Shown piece by piece: positions 43,568-55,289 of a stretch of DNA of 64,000 nucleotides. Under the pieces are notes generated by a model that was not told where the DNA came from, did not search any database, and saw nothing but the letters and a program-made list of their open reading frames with translations. The position numbers were made by a program, and so were the translations under genes. Position 1 is the stretch's first letter. Each line of letters starts with the position of its first letter. The DNA comes from Blepharisma stoltei (Eukaryota > Ciliophora > Heterotrichea > Heterotrichida > Blepharismidae), in assembly GCA_914767885.1 (NCBI GenBank), contig CAJZBQ010000035.1:372001-436000 (forward strand), read 5' to 3'.

Positions 43568-45900
43568 ATGAGCTTCAACGCTGTCGACTATTACAGAGCG
43601 AACTCCAAAAAGTTGATTACTAAAACGGCACGTGCCAATATCTATTTAGCCAGTTTTTTATGATACACTCCAGGCTTAAACTACCCAAGTCAAGCAGTCA
43701 TCAAAGAAATCTTTAGTTTCACTCAAAATCAGCTAAAAGAAGCCGAAATTCAACTGACTGCCTGGAAGATTCACCCAAATATAATCAAAATCTATTTTTG
43801 GGAACCCACAGAAAACGACACCCTCTCAATATATTTGGAGTATTGCGAAAAAGGTCTTGACAATGAATTAACACAGAGAAACCAAAACTGTGACTGGTTT
43901 ACAGGAGAATTGCTATTGAAACACTTTAAAAATTTGACCCACATTCTGAAGTCTCTCCATGAAAACAATATTACACATAGAGATATAAAACCGCACAATA
44001 TTAGATATGACGAGTTCGGAAATTTAAAACTCGCTGATTTTGGGGAAAGTAAAATATTAGCAGGAAATGAAGAAAGCGAGTTTCATTCACTCGTAGGGAC
44101 AGTGCCTTATTTTTCACCTGAAGCGCAATATAAATTAACCAATAAAGAATCTAGAATTTCAACAAGCCCATTGAAAGATGATGTTTATCAATTGGGAAGG
44201 ACATTTTTCGATATGCTGATATGCAGGCTTGATCCGTATGATAATCAGCTTTCCTATGAAGACAGACTGAGCATTATGGTAGAAGTATGCAACGAAAGAA
44301 ACTATCCTAAAAATTTCATAGACATTATCCTTAAAATGACTGAGCCTAATTTTCATAATAGGATTTCAGCTAAAACTGCATATGATTTGCTTTCGAATAT
44401 CATCATATCAAATGAGATCATACCATTTGAAATGCAAGATGAGATTGCTTTAGGCACTTATGAAGAAGATAAAAGTGAGCCAAATAATATCCCAGGTAGT
44501 GTCATTTCTAAAGAAAACAACGTAGATAGTGAAATTAAGTCAAGTAATTTCCCAGATATGAACATTTCAAAAGACAATGTAGATAGTGAAGAAGCTCAGG
44601 CTGAGCCCGCATACGACTATATATCAAATAGGTATCAAAGCAATAAAGTAGAAGAAACTAGCGAGGCTCAAGAAATAATCAAAAAGAACGAAGAAAGCAA
44701 TTTGCCTAACGTTTATTCGACGCCAAAATTTGATAAAAAGCTTTATTTAGCAAGTGACTATGAAAGTGTAAGTTTCCGTTCCGATGAATTATTTGTCAAA
44801 AATGAGCTTAAAAACAAAAATTCAATATCAACTGCTGCATCTAATGAAATTGAAAATTTAAAAGAAGAAGAGCTGAGACGTTTGTCCTTACTCCCCCCCC
44901 CCCCCCCCTCCGTGAGCGAACAAAACCATTAGAAAAATCGCCATTTTTTGACCAAAAACCCACCCTCCGTGAGTGAACAAAAATTTTTTTAATAGAAAAA
45001 TTTTAATGAAAAAAAATTTTGATATATAAGTGATAATTAGTATAATGAAATCTAGAGCTAATTCTGTTTAATTTTAAACAAATTGCGTTTTAAAACATAA
45101 ATTTTGCAAATTAAATTAATATTTGCTTCCCAATTTTTGCAAATTAGGATTTTTTTAAATTTCGAAAAAAATATTTTTTATAAAAATTTATATATAAATT
45201 TTTTTAAAAAAAAAAATTAACCCCCCTCCGTGAGCGAACAAAATTTTTTTGTTCGCTCACGGGGGGGGGGGGGGAGTTAGGAATTCCCTCTAATCCTGAA
45301 CATATAACTAGACCTCCAAACTCACATGCTAACTCAGCAAATTTTGAAGGGTGGAACAAGCACAGCTCAAATTCTAACTTTCTATCAGATAAAACCAAAA
45401 AACTTGCTAACAATGAGAAATTGAACTATGATCAAACTAAAACTCCCAAGAGTAAAGCGAATTCAATGGCATGTGATATATGTAAATTAATGACTAAAAC
45501 TGAAACTATTATTACAACTCCTTGTGGGCATAATTACCATCATCTTTGCTTCAATGAAAAAATTGGAAACTCGATTAAGCACAGTGACAAATTATGTAAT
45601 ATCAGATGCCAGATCTGCCATTGCAGCCTTACATATAAATTCTTAGAAAGCAATATCACTGAAATATTTTATCCTGATATTGCTAAGCGTCTTTGCCTAT
45701 TGAATTTTAGTGAAGTCAGCATAGACTGCCCTTTTTGTAAAACGCCCACTAAGAATAAGCTTATTAATGAGAAATTAAAGAATAAGACAGTTCGATGTCC
45801 TAAATGCAGAGGAAATTTTTGTTCGTTTTGTAGTTACACTGGTGGCCATAGGAAATGTAAGGAACTATTAAAGGTTTTGGAATCAAAATCATTGTTTTAG
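43568..45900 (+). CDS. Ser/Thr kinase fused to a RING/IBR-like domain
   Basis: ATG 43568-43570; 647 residues after removal of a 389-bp MITE. Residues 1-290 are a kinase domain: a short N lobe with 'AVIKEI' (Lys), 'HRDIKPHNIRYDEFGNLKL', DFG as 'ADFGES' and 'GTVPYFSPEA'. The canonical glycine loop is not seen. A disordered linker follows. The last 150 residues have RING-type spacing ('CDICKL...CGHNYHHLCF...CQICHCSL'), then an IBR-like pair ('CPFCKTPTKNK', 'CPKCRGNFCSFC'). The MITE sits in the linker; its excision gives 'RRLSLL' to 'GIPSNPEH'. A kinase coupled to an E3-like module is unusual; function is inferred. Confidence 0.85.
44891..45279. mobile_element. Intact C-rich-end MITE, copy C (389 bp), IES in the kinase gene
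   Basis: TA at 44889-44890 and 45278-45279. Nearly identical to copy B, same orientation. Excision keeps the frame between the kinase and RING halves. The long pure C and G runs at the tips are the least certain bases. Confidence 0.95.
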
Positions 45901-46042
45901 CATCGATTATAATGCAAATATATTGTTTTATTGCTAAAAATGTTTAAATGATAAATTTATATTATTCTTAAATTTATTAAATTATTTTAAATAAATTTTT
46001 ATAGTATGTATTCTTTATTAAAAACAATTTTTATTTTATAAA

Positions 46043-46870
46043 ATGGATAATCCGTCTGAAAATTTAACTATGATCGAACATGACAGTGTCGAGTCAAAAA
46101 ATGCCTCATTTTCAGTTAACCTTAATTTACCCCCATCTGATTCTTCTGATAGTCGGAGCTCCCAAGAAAGCAGCAGCAGTGGTGAGGAGGAATCAGAAAG
46201 CCAAGTTCAACAGAAATGAAAATTCTCAATAGTGCTAATGAAAACAATTTTAGAAACCTTGCATGGGGTAATCCGTGCAAAATTGAGGATTGCAAAAGCA
46301 AAATACTTTTATAAATGAAGGAAAATGCCAAAAATCGATCATAAGCCTTTAATTGCTTTGAAAATTAGAAGCAAAGTCCAGATTCTACTTAATGTTTTTA
46401 ATTCATATTGAAAAAGAAGGATTTCTTCTGCCTTTATAAAGTTGGAAGAGCAAAATCTTGTATATAAAATCAGTGAGGATATTGAAATAAAATCAAAGGA
46501 GACAGAAAAAAAATTTAAGCAAAGACTAAAAGAAGTAAGTGAAGCAGCAAATAAAATTTACCATAAGCAAGAAAAGCTTGAAAAGAAATCTAATGCTTGC
46601 TTTCAGCAGGAAAATCTATATAAAAAAACAATAAAAAGCTTAAATGCAGAGTATCTCAGAGAAAGGGAGATTATTTCAAAAATCGATTCAGACAAGCAAA
46701 GTTATAGTATCTTGACAGCACTAGAAGTGGAGAATCAGCAACTTAAAAGTGATTTAGAGGATATTGAGAGCAGAGTTGTTTCTTTTTTTGATGATTTGTC
46801 AGGAATGATTGACAGCCACCAGGCAAGAGTTTGGGTGAAATCAAACAAAACAGGATCTGTTAAGTTATAA
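46043..46870 (+). CDS. Coiled-coil protein, 275 residues
   Basis: ATG 46043-46045 to TAA 46868-46870, one exon, with TGA Trp codons near 46217, 46316 and 46409. A Ser/Glu-rich, probably disordered start (about 60 residues), a basic hydrophobic middle, then heptad-rich coiled coil from about residue 140. No domain recognised. 142 bp after the kinase gene, same strand. Confidence 0.75.
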
Positions 46871-47549
46871 AAAAAATTGAAGTTACTATATTGTTGAAAA
46901 TAAAACTTTCGAAAAACATATTGGCACTTCATATAAAATTAATCACAATAAGTATTATTTAATTTCTCATTGCGTTTGATGAAGTTTCTGTAAGGGTATC
47001 GTTGATATATTTGCATGACTTAGTAAAATATGAGATGAATAAAATAGATTCACTTGAGCACAACTGATCTCTTCTTTGATCAAAGCACATTCAACAAATT
47101 CTTACTCAGTTGCTTCTAATGATAGAATGCTTGACTTGGAAAATCCCGTAGCCCATCTCCACTTTGGAATTAAGGGTTTTAGCCTTATGCCTTTTAAAAA
47201 TAATACATTAAAAGGTGGGTAAAAGTACAATTTAAGCAATATTTTTAATTTGATAATTTTCAAAGAATCTCGAAGTATATCAGGAAAATATGATTTTGTT
47301 TAAATGCCGTTATAATTTTATTTAACGAAAGTTTGTGTGAATTTATTCCTTATAGTTAAAATGTGATGTTGAATATTTTTTATAAGTTGTTTTAAACCTT
47401 TTATGTGCTGCTCATAAGTTTATTATTTAAAATTTTGATTTTTTGATTTTGTTGCTCCAGTAATATTATGCAATTGACTTAATAATCTGTGGATTTTCTT
47501 TTTTTTTTAAGGATAATGAAACTATTTTGATTAAATTTAAGATTTTAAG
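46871..47549. other. Intergenic, nothing recognised
   Basis: 679 bp between convergent genes; AT-rich, no open frame over 60 codons with protein-like composition and no C-rich TIR. Confidence 0.45.
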
Positions 47550-47951
47550 CTAAGAATTATTGGAGCTCATATACTCCTTAATGTAGCAAGCTTCGCATTT
47601 CCCCTTTGCATAATGCTTCCTCTCAACATGCTTGCAGCTCCATGCGTTCTTTTCTCTTCCGAAACGATGATAGCAAGCATTGCACATATTCCTGGCGTAG
47701 TGCTTTTTATATATATGAGGGCAAGCTGTGATCTTTTTAGGTCTTCTGTGCTTCTTTTTAGGCTTCTTTTCACTAAGTGTGGCTGAAACTTCATTACCAA
47801 CACTAGCTTGTTGTAATCCGAATGGTGAAGGAAGGAGAAAGTTTTCAGAGACTTCTGGAATCTGATTTTCTGTGCGTAGAAGTGAAAACATGTTAGAAAA
47901 TATGTTGAAATTGTTCTCAGAACAGCAAGAAATGCCAATGGTTTTATTCAT
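47550..47951 (-). CDS. Small protein with a duplicated Cys/His motif
   Basis: 133 residues, ATG 47949-47951, TAG 47550-47552. The C-terminal 55 residues contain two similar units: 'CPHIYKKHYARNMCNACYH' and 'CKHVERKHYAKGKCEACYI' joined by 'RFGREKNAW'. Each has C-x-H ... H-Y-A-x-x-x-C-x-x-C-Y spacing, which would bind a zinc each. A very basic KKPKKKHRRPKK stretch precedes them, so nuclear or nucleic-acid binding is plausible. I have no family name for it. Confidence 0.75.
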   Translation of the reverse strand: MNKTIGISCCSENNFNIFSNMFSLLRTENQIPEVSENFLLPSPFGLQQASVGNEVSATLSEKKPKKKHRRPKKITACPHIYKKHYARNMCNACYHRFGREKNAWSCKHVERKHYAKGKCEACYIKEYMSSNNS

Positions 47952-48426
47952 TTATTATAAGGACTATGTATTCTAAATATGATTATTGCGTCACTTTAGG
48001 ACAGTTTTTTATTATTAGTTAAAAAATATTAACTCGTCATTACTGATTGTTTTTATTTGATATTTTTAGACGTTTGCCGTCTCAATTCAAATTCTGTCTT
48101 CACTGCTAATTTCAGTATTTGGCATCACAATGCTCCATTTTTTTGGTAGTCCTGCAGAGGTTTGGTAAAAAACAAAAGGATCAATTTTTTGTAAAATTTT
48201 AGAACTTTATGAAGAATATTTTAAAATTATTCGGAAATTGTGGGTAATTTTAAGTGTTGTGGCGATATGAATAATAAAATTAATAGTCCTATTATATCTT
48301 ATTCTTTATTTTTTAACCAAGATTGCCAGGATTATGATTTCATTTCTTTAGGAAATTAAATGCGAGCTATTAATTTTAGGGATTTTAAAAATTACTTGAC
48401 TAAGTTTTAAGGAATAATATTGATAG
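47952..48426. other. Intergenic between divergent genes
   Basis: 475 bp between start codons of the Cys/His protein (minus) and phosphomevalonate kinase (plus). No frame or repeat recognised. Confidence 0.45.
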
Positions 48427-49554
48427 ATGGAGATGAATAAAGAACAGAATTTTGAATCAAAATGTCATGGAAAAGTGCTATTACTTGGAGGATATCTGAT
48501 TTTATTCAAGAAATACTACGGCTGAGTAATATCCTCATCTCCTTCTATTAAAGCTACTATTATTATGTCAGAATCTGCTAGCCACAACAAAATCACTGTA
48601 GTGTCAAACCAGTTTTCATATGAAGCACAATTTGAAATGATTCCTTTCAGTAAAGTTTCAGGAGAATGGAATCCGTTTATTGCTGAGTCCTTAAATGTTG
48701 TATCTTTTATCGCATCTATTATGAATTGTGGCTATTTATTATCATCAAAGTCTTTTCTTCTTGAAATTAATGCCGATCCAGAATTTTACACCTCTGGGAA
48801 AACTGGACTTGGGAGCTCCTCAGCCTTGATATGCTCAATAATTTCTGCATTTTTTAATTATTTACAAATTTCAGATGAAAGAATACTTCACTTCACATGC
48901 CAGCTTGCAAATTCTCGCGCCCAAAAGAAAATCGGTAGTGGGTTTGATATTGCTGCGGCATTATTTGGCTCTCAACTTTACTCAATTAAGGAATCTGACT
49001 TATTAAAATCTCTCCTAAACGAAACAATCAACGACATTACTGTCCAAGAGCTTCAAGAAGAAATAAGTAATACTGTATGAAGCACGCCGGTAAGAAGAAT
49101 GGAGCTCCCTTCTCATTATCATTTAATTCTCTGCCAAGGTGGGGAAGGAACTGACACACGGTCTTTTGTAAGGAGCTTTCATAGCTGATATGAGTCTGAT
49201 ATAGAGAATGGAAAGCAAAAGATGGAAGAATTATTTTGTATTGTTCAACAGTCAGTCAAGTTATTTATTGACCAAAATAGAGCGGAATTAAGGAAATTGT
49301 CAAGAGAACTCAGAGATTTCTGGTTAAGAACTAGCGAAGCTATAGGCGTAGAAATTATGCCAAGCAATATTTATAGTTTACTTAATGAAGTAACAGACAC
49401 ATGTGAAGATGTTGTATTTTCATGTGTTCCTGGAGCTGGAGGATATGATGCATTTTATTTCATAGTAGAAAAACCTACCTATGAAGAGGCCACAGAATAT
49501 CTAAGTAGCCATTTCCCAAATCTTTTAATAATACCTGCACAAAAATATCCATAA
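48427..49554 (+). CDS. Phosphomevalonate kinase (GHMP family)
   Basis: Converts 5-phosphomevalonate to 5-diphosphomevalonate in the mevalonate pathway. 375 residues from ATG 48427, single frame with TGA Trp codons near 48523, 49078 and 49186. The start has the GHMP 'GKVLLLGGYLILF' motif, the ATP loop is 'GKTGLGSSSALIC' at about residues 117-129, and the third GHMP motif 'CVPGAGGYDAFYFIV' lies near the C-terminus. The pattern matches the eukaryotic ERG8 type. 31 bp separate its stop from the FAB1 start. Confidence 0.9.
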
Positions 49555-49585
49555 AGCTAATAAATTAGATTTACTTTTAATATTT

Positions 49586-52500
49586 ATGGCAGAACAGGTC
49601 AACATCCTTTCAAAGGAATTTTGGATGCCAGACTCTTCTTCAAAGATGTGCTCTAATTGTGAAAAACCTTTTACATCAATCAGAAGACGGCACCACTGCA
49701 GATATTGTGGATTTTTATTTTGTTCGAATTGTACAAGATCTAACTCTCAAATAATTTTTTTTAACCTTTATTATTTCCATCAAAATATTTTAATTCTTAT
49801 AACATTTTTGATAAATATGAACGAAACACTGTTACTATTCAATTACTAGGATAAGAGAATTCTTCCCGATGGTGTTCAAATTTTAAGAGCTTGCGAGCCT
49901 TGCATAAATGCTTTGTCTGCACCAAAAAGACCATCAAGAACTTACCTGACTCGGCAAATGACTATTCATAAAGTTCAAGACCCCTCTAAAGCTGTAGGAC
50001 AAAATGAGCAAGAGCAAGAAACATTGCAAGAAAAAATCAAGGAAGCTGAAGTCCAAATCAAAGAACTAAATGTGATAGATTTGCTAGGCGAAATGAATAG
50101 CATGAGTGGAAGTGAATATGAACAATACACAAATGATTTTATGGAATTGAGGACAGAAGCAGTTTTAAGAGAACTTGAGCTTGGACTTGATAAAAAAGAA
50201 ATGATTATTGAGTTGGTTAAAAAGGTCGTAGAAACCATTTGCCCATCAACACAATTTAGAGATGACTTAATGGATTTGAGCTCATATATTAAATTTGTTA
50301 TGGTTGAATCTGCAGATACATCTTTGACAGAATTTGTAAGTGGAGTTATAATTAAACAAAATGATGCGAAAAGGCTTGAAACGATAGATAATCCAAAAAT
50401 TTTAATGCTACTAGGAATGGACAATGAGCAAAATATTGAAAATAATATTGATGCAGAAGAAAAGCAGGCTGGATTAGATTCAAATTATTCAAGAATGGTA
50501 ATTAAAAGGATCCAAAGTATAAGACCAAACATAATTCTGCTTGAAAAGTCCCTCAATAAATCAACTGTTCAGGAACTTGAGAAATTAGGAATTACAATTC
50601 TAATGAATTTAAAGCCAAAACAATTAGATTTAGTTGCAAGAGTTTTAGGAGGAAAGGTGCTTGAATCTGTATATCATTCTTCATTTTTGGATTTATATTT
50701 AGGAAACTGTACAGAATTTTCCTCTAAAAAATTGGAAAACGATCGGTATGTTTACTTTTCAGGCCCAAAATACTCATCAATTGGAGGTTCCATAATACTA
50801 TCAGACACTAGCAAAAAAATATTAAAATCAACAAAAATGGCTCTTAAAAGACTCTTAAATGAGTATAGACACATTAAATTAGAAACTCAATTTTACTTAC
50901 AAGCAAACATAAAGCCTTTTTCCAACATTTTTTTGAGTATGCATAATATGAATGCTAATTTTATTTATTTATCCATTAGCAGAAACCAGATTTGCCGAAA
51001 ATCAAACTTATCAGGATTTTTGTTCTATGGAATTGATGACCAGCCCCTTGGTGAATTTTTAACGGCAATTAGCCAAGAAATAGATGAATACTGCGACTAT
51101 GGCTGTGGAAACTACCTTAAATCTCATACTTATTATTTTGTGAAAAGCAATGGTAGAGTTAAAATTTCTTTTTCAAAAGTGATTAATTCCGGCGTCGGTG
51201 ATGAAATTAAAATGTTTATTTCTTGTGCTCACTGTAAAAGTGATGAAGAAAACCCTATCAATGTGAGCAGGTCTATATGGGAATTATCTTTTCACAAATT
51301 TATCAGCAACTTTTTGCTTAACCAGTATATAACTCAAAAGAAATGCAGCCATGATTTATATAAATCTCATAAATTTATTTTTCTTTTGGCTTCTGCGAGA
51401 ATAAGCATGATTTGGGAAGAAAATCATATGTATGAGCTTGTTCCTCAAAATTATAACTGTGAGGCACCAGCTGACCATGATAGAGAGGCTGTCGAAATTT
51501 TATTTAATATGCTGAAAGAAAACGGAATGCTAATTTTGAATTTTTTGCATAGTTTCATATGTGAGCTAATTGAAAAAATTAATAAAGATAAGCAAGAAGA
51601 CCAAGAAGAATGGAATGAAATGTATAAAAAGAGTACAGCTATTAAAGAAGAGATTGAACAGAGAAGAGACAAGCTGGAGAATACTGAAGTTAATATCTGC
51701 AATAATTATTTTGCAATTGAAAAAGCTAAAAGAAGCTTGTTTCTTAAATGCTGTAATATGAAAGTGCAGTCAGAAGTAACAAGCAACAATGTATTAAGGC
51801 TAAAATTAGGGTTTAAAACTGTAATTGCAGAATCAATACCAACTAGAGGGCCTAGATCTGACTCAGATCCTGCAATTTCAATGAAGCCTCTGGCTCTTCC
51901 ACTTACTGTAGCTCCATTCAGTGAAAAAGATAAATTCCTAGACCATCCTGCCTTTACATTCTTGAAGCATGGGAACATGACATTACCTTTAGGGATTAAT
52001 AAACAGTGCATCTCAGTTGAAGAAAAAGACAGAATGTCTATAATTGCTTACTCTTTAAATTCCGTACAATATCAAAAATATATGTCAGCATTTGCAGAAG
52101 ATTTTAAAGAAACAATTGAAAATCAGCTATACATAAATGACCATTTTACATTCCATGCTTCAAATTATGAAGAAAATAATAGGAAAGATGATTTCAGGCG
52201 GCTTTATGGAGACCGAATATCAATTAGTACTACAGCGTATTTTCCTAAACAATTTGATGCTTTCAGGAAACTTTTATATGGCCAGAATTTCGATCTAATT
52301 AACTCGATAATAAAATCAAAATTAGATGACGAATCATTCGGTCCCAAAAAATTTTTTATTTCACATGATCATCGATTTTTATTGAAATTAATTACTGAGC
52401 AAGAATTTTTGATGCTTACCCAGCTTGCTCCAAATTATTTTCGTCATATTTATAGACACTTTTATAGAGAAATGCACTCAAGACTGTTAAAAATTATTGG

Positions 52501-52984
52501 ACTATATAAAGTAGTATTCAATAATCACTATTCTGGCTGAAGCAGAATTGAATACTTATGTTTAATGGAAAACTTGAGATACAGAATGCCATTGAATTCA
52601 GTTGTGTATGAGCTGAGAGGGACATCAAAAAAAGACCATAGGAATAGAAAAGGGGATATGACTTTTCTAAATGATTTTGATGGGCTTCCAATCAATTTAT
52701 CTTGGGAGGAAAAACAAATATTAGACGCTGGGATTTGAAATGACTCTATTTTCCTATCAAAACAAAATATCGTGGACTATACATTGCTGGTTGTGATTTC
52801 CAGCGATAGAAAAGTCAATATTTCCTTGATTGATTATTTCCAACAATACACTCTGTCCCATGCGATAAAAAACAGTGGGATTAAAGAAGAATTAAACCCT
52901 CCATTACTGCCTTATACCTATAAAGAGCGATTTCGCATGCAAATAAGCCAAAGCTACTTTCTTTGTCCTGATAAATATAATTAA
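49586..52984 (+). CDS. PI3P 5-kinase FAB1/PIKfyve homologue
   Basis: Makes PI(3,5)P2 on endosomes and vacuoles. 1095 residues after removal of a 111-bp IES (49743-49853). FYVE finger at residues about 20-75: 'CSNCEKPF', 'RRRHHCRYCGFLFC', and across the IES 'ACEPC'. A TCP1-like chaperonin domain (about 150-330, 'SIRPNIILLEKSLNK' then 'LGGKVLESVY') and a Cys-containing middle follow. The PIPK domain is at the C-terminus: 'SHDHRFLLKLITEQEF' (ATP Lys), 'IVDYTLLVVIS' and 'LIDYFQQYTL'. The typical DYS reads DYT. This is a short version of the family (fungal and animal forms exceed 2000 residues). Confidence 0.88.
49743..49853. mobile_element. Short IES of 111 bp inside the FYVE finger
   Basis: TA at 49741-49742 and 49852-49853. 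Removal joins 'CSNCTRS' to 'KRILPDGVQILRACEPC', completing the second Cys pair of the FYVE domain. 111 is a multiple of three. No internal repeats. It falls in the class of short nonrepetitive IESs. Confidence 0.85.
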
Positions 52985-53015
52985 TCTATTTCTCTTAAAA
53001 TCATAAGCTATATAA

Positions 53016-53438
53016 ATGGCAAAAGGTGAGGCTAAGAAAACAGCTAAAGCAGTCCGCAAAGGAGAAAAAGAGCAAAAGCACAAAAGAGTCACAAGTGTCA
53101 GATTTAGAAGACCAGACACAAAGATTGTAAAAAGGACTCCAAAATACGCTCGCAAAAGCTTGCCAGGCAAAACAAGACTTGATAAGTTTTCTACCATCAC
53201 CATGCCTCTAGCAACTGAAAAGGCCCTTAAGACAATTGAAGATCACAACACGTTAGTATTTTTAGCGCACCCTATGGCTAATAAAAAACAAATTAAAGAT
53301 GCTGCAGAGAAGCTTTACAACATCAAAGTAGCAAAAGTCAATACTTTGATAAGACCTGATGGGAAAAAGAAAGCTTTCATCAAAGTCACCCCAGATTATG
53401 AAGGGCTAGATATCGCTAACAAGATAGGCATCATATAA
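53016..53438 (+). CDS. Ribosomal protein uL23 (RPL23A)
   Basis: Large-subunit protein at the exit tunnel. 140 residues; basic N-terminus then '[19 protein letters not shown]', '[19 protein letters not shown]' and '[24 protein letters not shown]' characteristic of eukaryotic uL23, ending 'ANKIGII'. ATG 53016 is 31 bp after the FAB1 stop on the same strand. No intron or IES. Confidence 0.96.
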   Translation: MAKGEAKKTAKAVRKGEKEQKHKRVTSVRFRRPDTKIVKRTPKYARKSLPGKTRLDKFSTITMPLATEKALKTIEDHNTLVFLAHPMANKKQIKDAAEKLYNIKVAKVNTLIRPDGKKKAFIKVTPDYEGLDIANKIGII

Positions 53439-53544
53439 GCTTAAATTATTTTCAAGTAAATAAATTCTCTGAATCAAGAAATATCGAAAAATAATTATTA
53501 GGAGGCTTTGAAAATACAATAAATATTAATTGATTTAAACATTA

Positions 53545-54555
53545 TTATGTTATTCGATATTTACTTACTCTTTTACTCCTTAAGCAAAGAAAAACACTTT
53601 ATTAGCTCTTTTTTAAAAAAAATTTATATAAATTTTATAAAAAAATATTTACAATATTTAATTTGCAAAAATTGGAAAGTAAAAATTTAACTAATTTGTA
53701 AAATTTATGTTTTAAATGTGATTTAGAAAAATTGGAAGAATTGGCTGAAGATTTCATTATGCTAATTATCGCATATATATATAATTTTTTTATAAAAATT
53801 TGATCTCTCACCGACTTTTTTAGTGCTCATAGAGGGAGAGTTAAGCTTTTTTCAACCTTCATTGAAAGGGCAGGTCTTGATAATTTTCAAATTTTTCTCT
53901 TTTTTCGGCCTTGGCCGACTTCAAACATTTTTTGGAGCTCCACAGCTTCTTTTCTCATCCGTTCCTCTGACAATTTTCTATATGGTTTTTTATAATTTCA
54001 CTCATCTAATTCTTTCTGATTATTAATTGATTCTTGCAAATTTTTTCAAGAATTCGCATTTTCGATTGCTGTAAGCAAATTTGCCTTGCTCATGCTTTGC
54101 CTGACATTTTCACATCTGTTCACTATAGAATTTAGTGATGCTAATTTTTCAACTGAGCTTGAGTGGTACCTATTTCTTTTAAATGGGTTTGTTTTTTTAA
54201 AGTTTTTTGCACTGCTTTCAAAGTTTGAGACCTGTGAGGATGTTTCAAATAAAGAAGAAAGCTCATATCTAACTGAATTCTGCTTGAGCATAATAATGGT
54301 ATTTGCTGTGAATAAATCTAAACCCCTCCCTTCATGTGGGGGTTAAATTTTTATAAATTTAAAAAAAATCCCAGTGCACAAAAAATTGGAAAACAAATAT
54401 TAATAAAATTTATGTTTTAAAATGCAATTTATTTAAAATTAAACAGAATGAGCTAGAGATTCATAAGGATTTTTCAAATGATTTTGCTCGCTCTTGGAGG
54501 GGATGAGTAAGCGTTTGTTGTCAACTTTTTCACACTTGCCACTATTTTCCGACAT
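53545..54555 (-). CDS. Unknown basic protein, 181 residues, two IESs
   Basis: ATG 54553-54555 gives 'MSENSGKCEKVDNKRL', joined across 54321-54509 to 'DLFTANTIIMLKQNS'. A Ser/Asn/Lys-rich middle, 'KKPYRKLSEERMRKEAVELQ' as a helix, then 'SMKVEKSL' joined across 53568-53843 to 'SKYRIT' and TAA 53545-53547. Joined length is 546 nt. TGA codons near 54046, 53992 and 53890 are Trp. No domain recognised; the helical basic stretch suggests a structural or nucleic-acid-associated role. Confidence 0.65.
53568..53843. mobile_element. Decayed C-rich MITE (276 bp), IES
   Basis: TA at 53566-53567 and 53842-53843. Low end CTCTTTTACTCC; high end AGAGGGAGAG; the interior keeps family words such as TTTGCAAAAATTGGAAAG and ATTAACT...TTTATGTTTTAAA. 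Removal preserves the frame. Confidence 0.75.
54321..54509. mobile_element. Decayed C-rich MITE (189 bp), IES
   Basis: TA at 54319-54320 and 54508-54509. Left AACCCCTCCCTTC; right end keeps GATTTTGCTCGCTCTTGG. Interior shortened. Excision is a multiple of three and joins 'NKRL' to 'DLFTAN'. Confidence 0.75.
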
Positions 54556-54688
54556 GTCACTTTTTAAGACTTCCTCTTATAGAGATTGAGCGAATCTGTC
54601 TTGCTCGTTCAACAGTCCATTGCATTTTGTTCGATAAAGAAATCTATATAGGGGTATGGCCTGTACTGGAAAAAGGGAAAGACAAATA

Positions 54689-54952
54689 TTAAAGGATTAA
54701 TAAATAAGAATTCCGCTTGAATAATTTTTTAGCTTCTAGAGAATCAATATCTTTGATTGTATATCTTCTTGGAGGTGACAGCAAAACACTTTTGCTGCGT
54801 TTAAAATCACTTTGGTTTGGGCTGTCATTAGCTATATGATTGATTTGCATACTTTTATTAACTGCAAGTGCTGAATATGAAGTCAAAGGACTTTGTACAT
54901 TTGAGGGTTTTATTTTGATTCTTTGTGATGATTTAGACCTGGCATTTATCAT
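54689..54952 (-). CDS. Small basic protein, 87 residues
   Basis: ATG 54950-54952 to TAA 54689-54691: Ser/Lys/Arg-rich with 'RRYTIKDIDSLEAKKLF'. No domain. The segment just downstream (54571-54665, minus strand) is also open and protein-like, so the gene may extend through an unresolved insertion or intron. Confidence 0.45.
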   Translation of the reverse strand: MINARSKSSQRIKIKPSNVQSPLTSYSALAVNKSMQINHIANDSPNQSDFKRSKSVLLSPPRRYTIKDIDSLEAKKLFKRNSYLLIL

Positions 54953-55289
54953 CTGCGAATTATAATAGATAAATTCATTATTATTTATTTACATTCTTTT
55001 ACTTTCCATCTTCATCATAGCTCTACTTAGTAGTGGATTCATTATTAAATTCCTTAGAAGATTAACAACGGAAGATTTTTTATAAAATCCAGCATATCCC
55101 TTAAAGCTAAATGCCAAAAAATAAAGGCATAAATATAAGATAAAATTTGAACTTTTTTTTTGTAAATCGTAAAATTACTATATGTTAATTATGAATATAT
55201 AGATATTAACTCAAATTTAATATTGCTATTTTTTCATCTGAATTTAATATTTTGAGTGCATATACCCAATATTCCATAAATGGATAATT
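54953..55289. other. Intergenic between divergent genes
   Basis: 337 bp, AT-rich, no repeats or frames recognised. Confidence 0.45.

Noticed and set aside
53823..54346. Plus-strand frames over the unknown basic protein
   Set aside because: Phe/Leu-rich shadows of the Lys/Asn-rich minus-strand gene; the minus frame joins through IESs.
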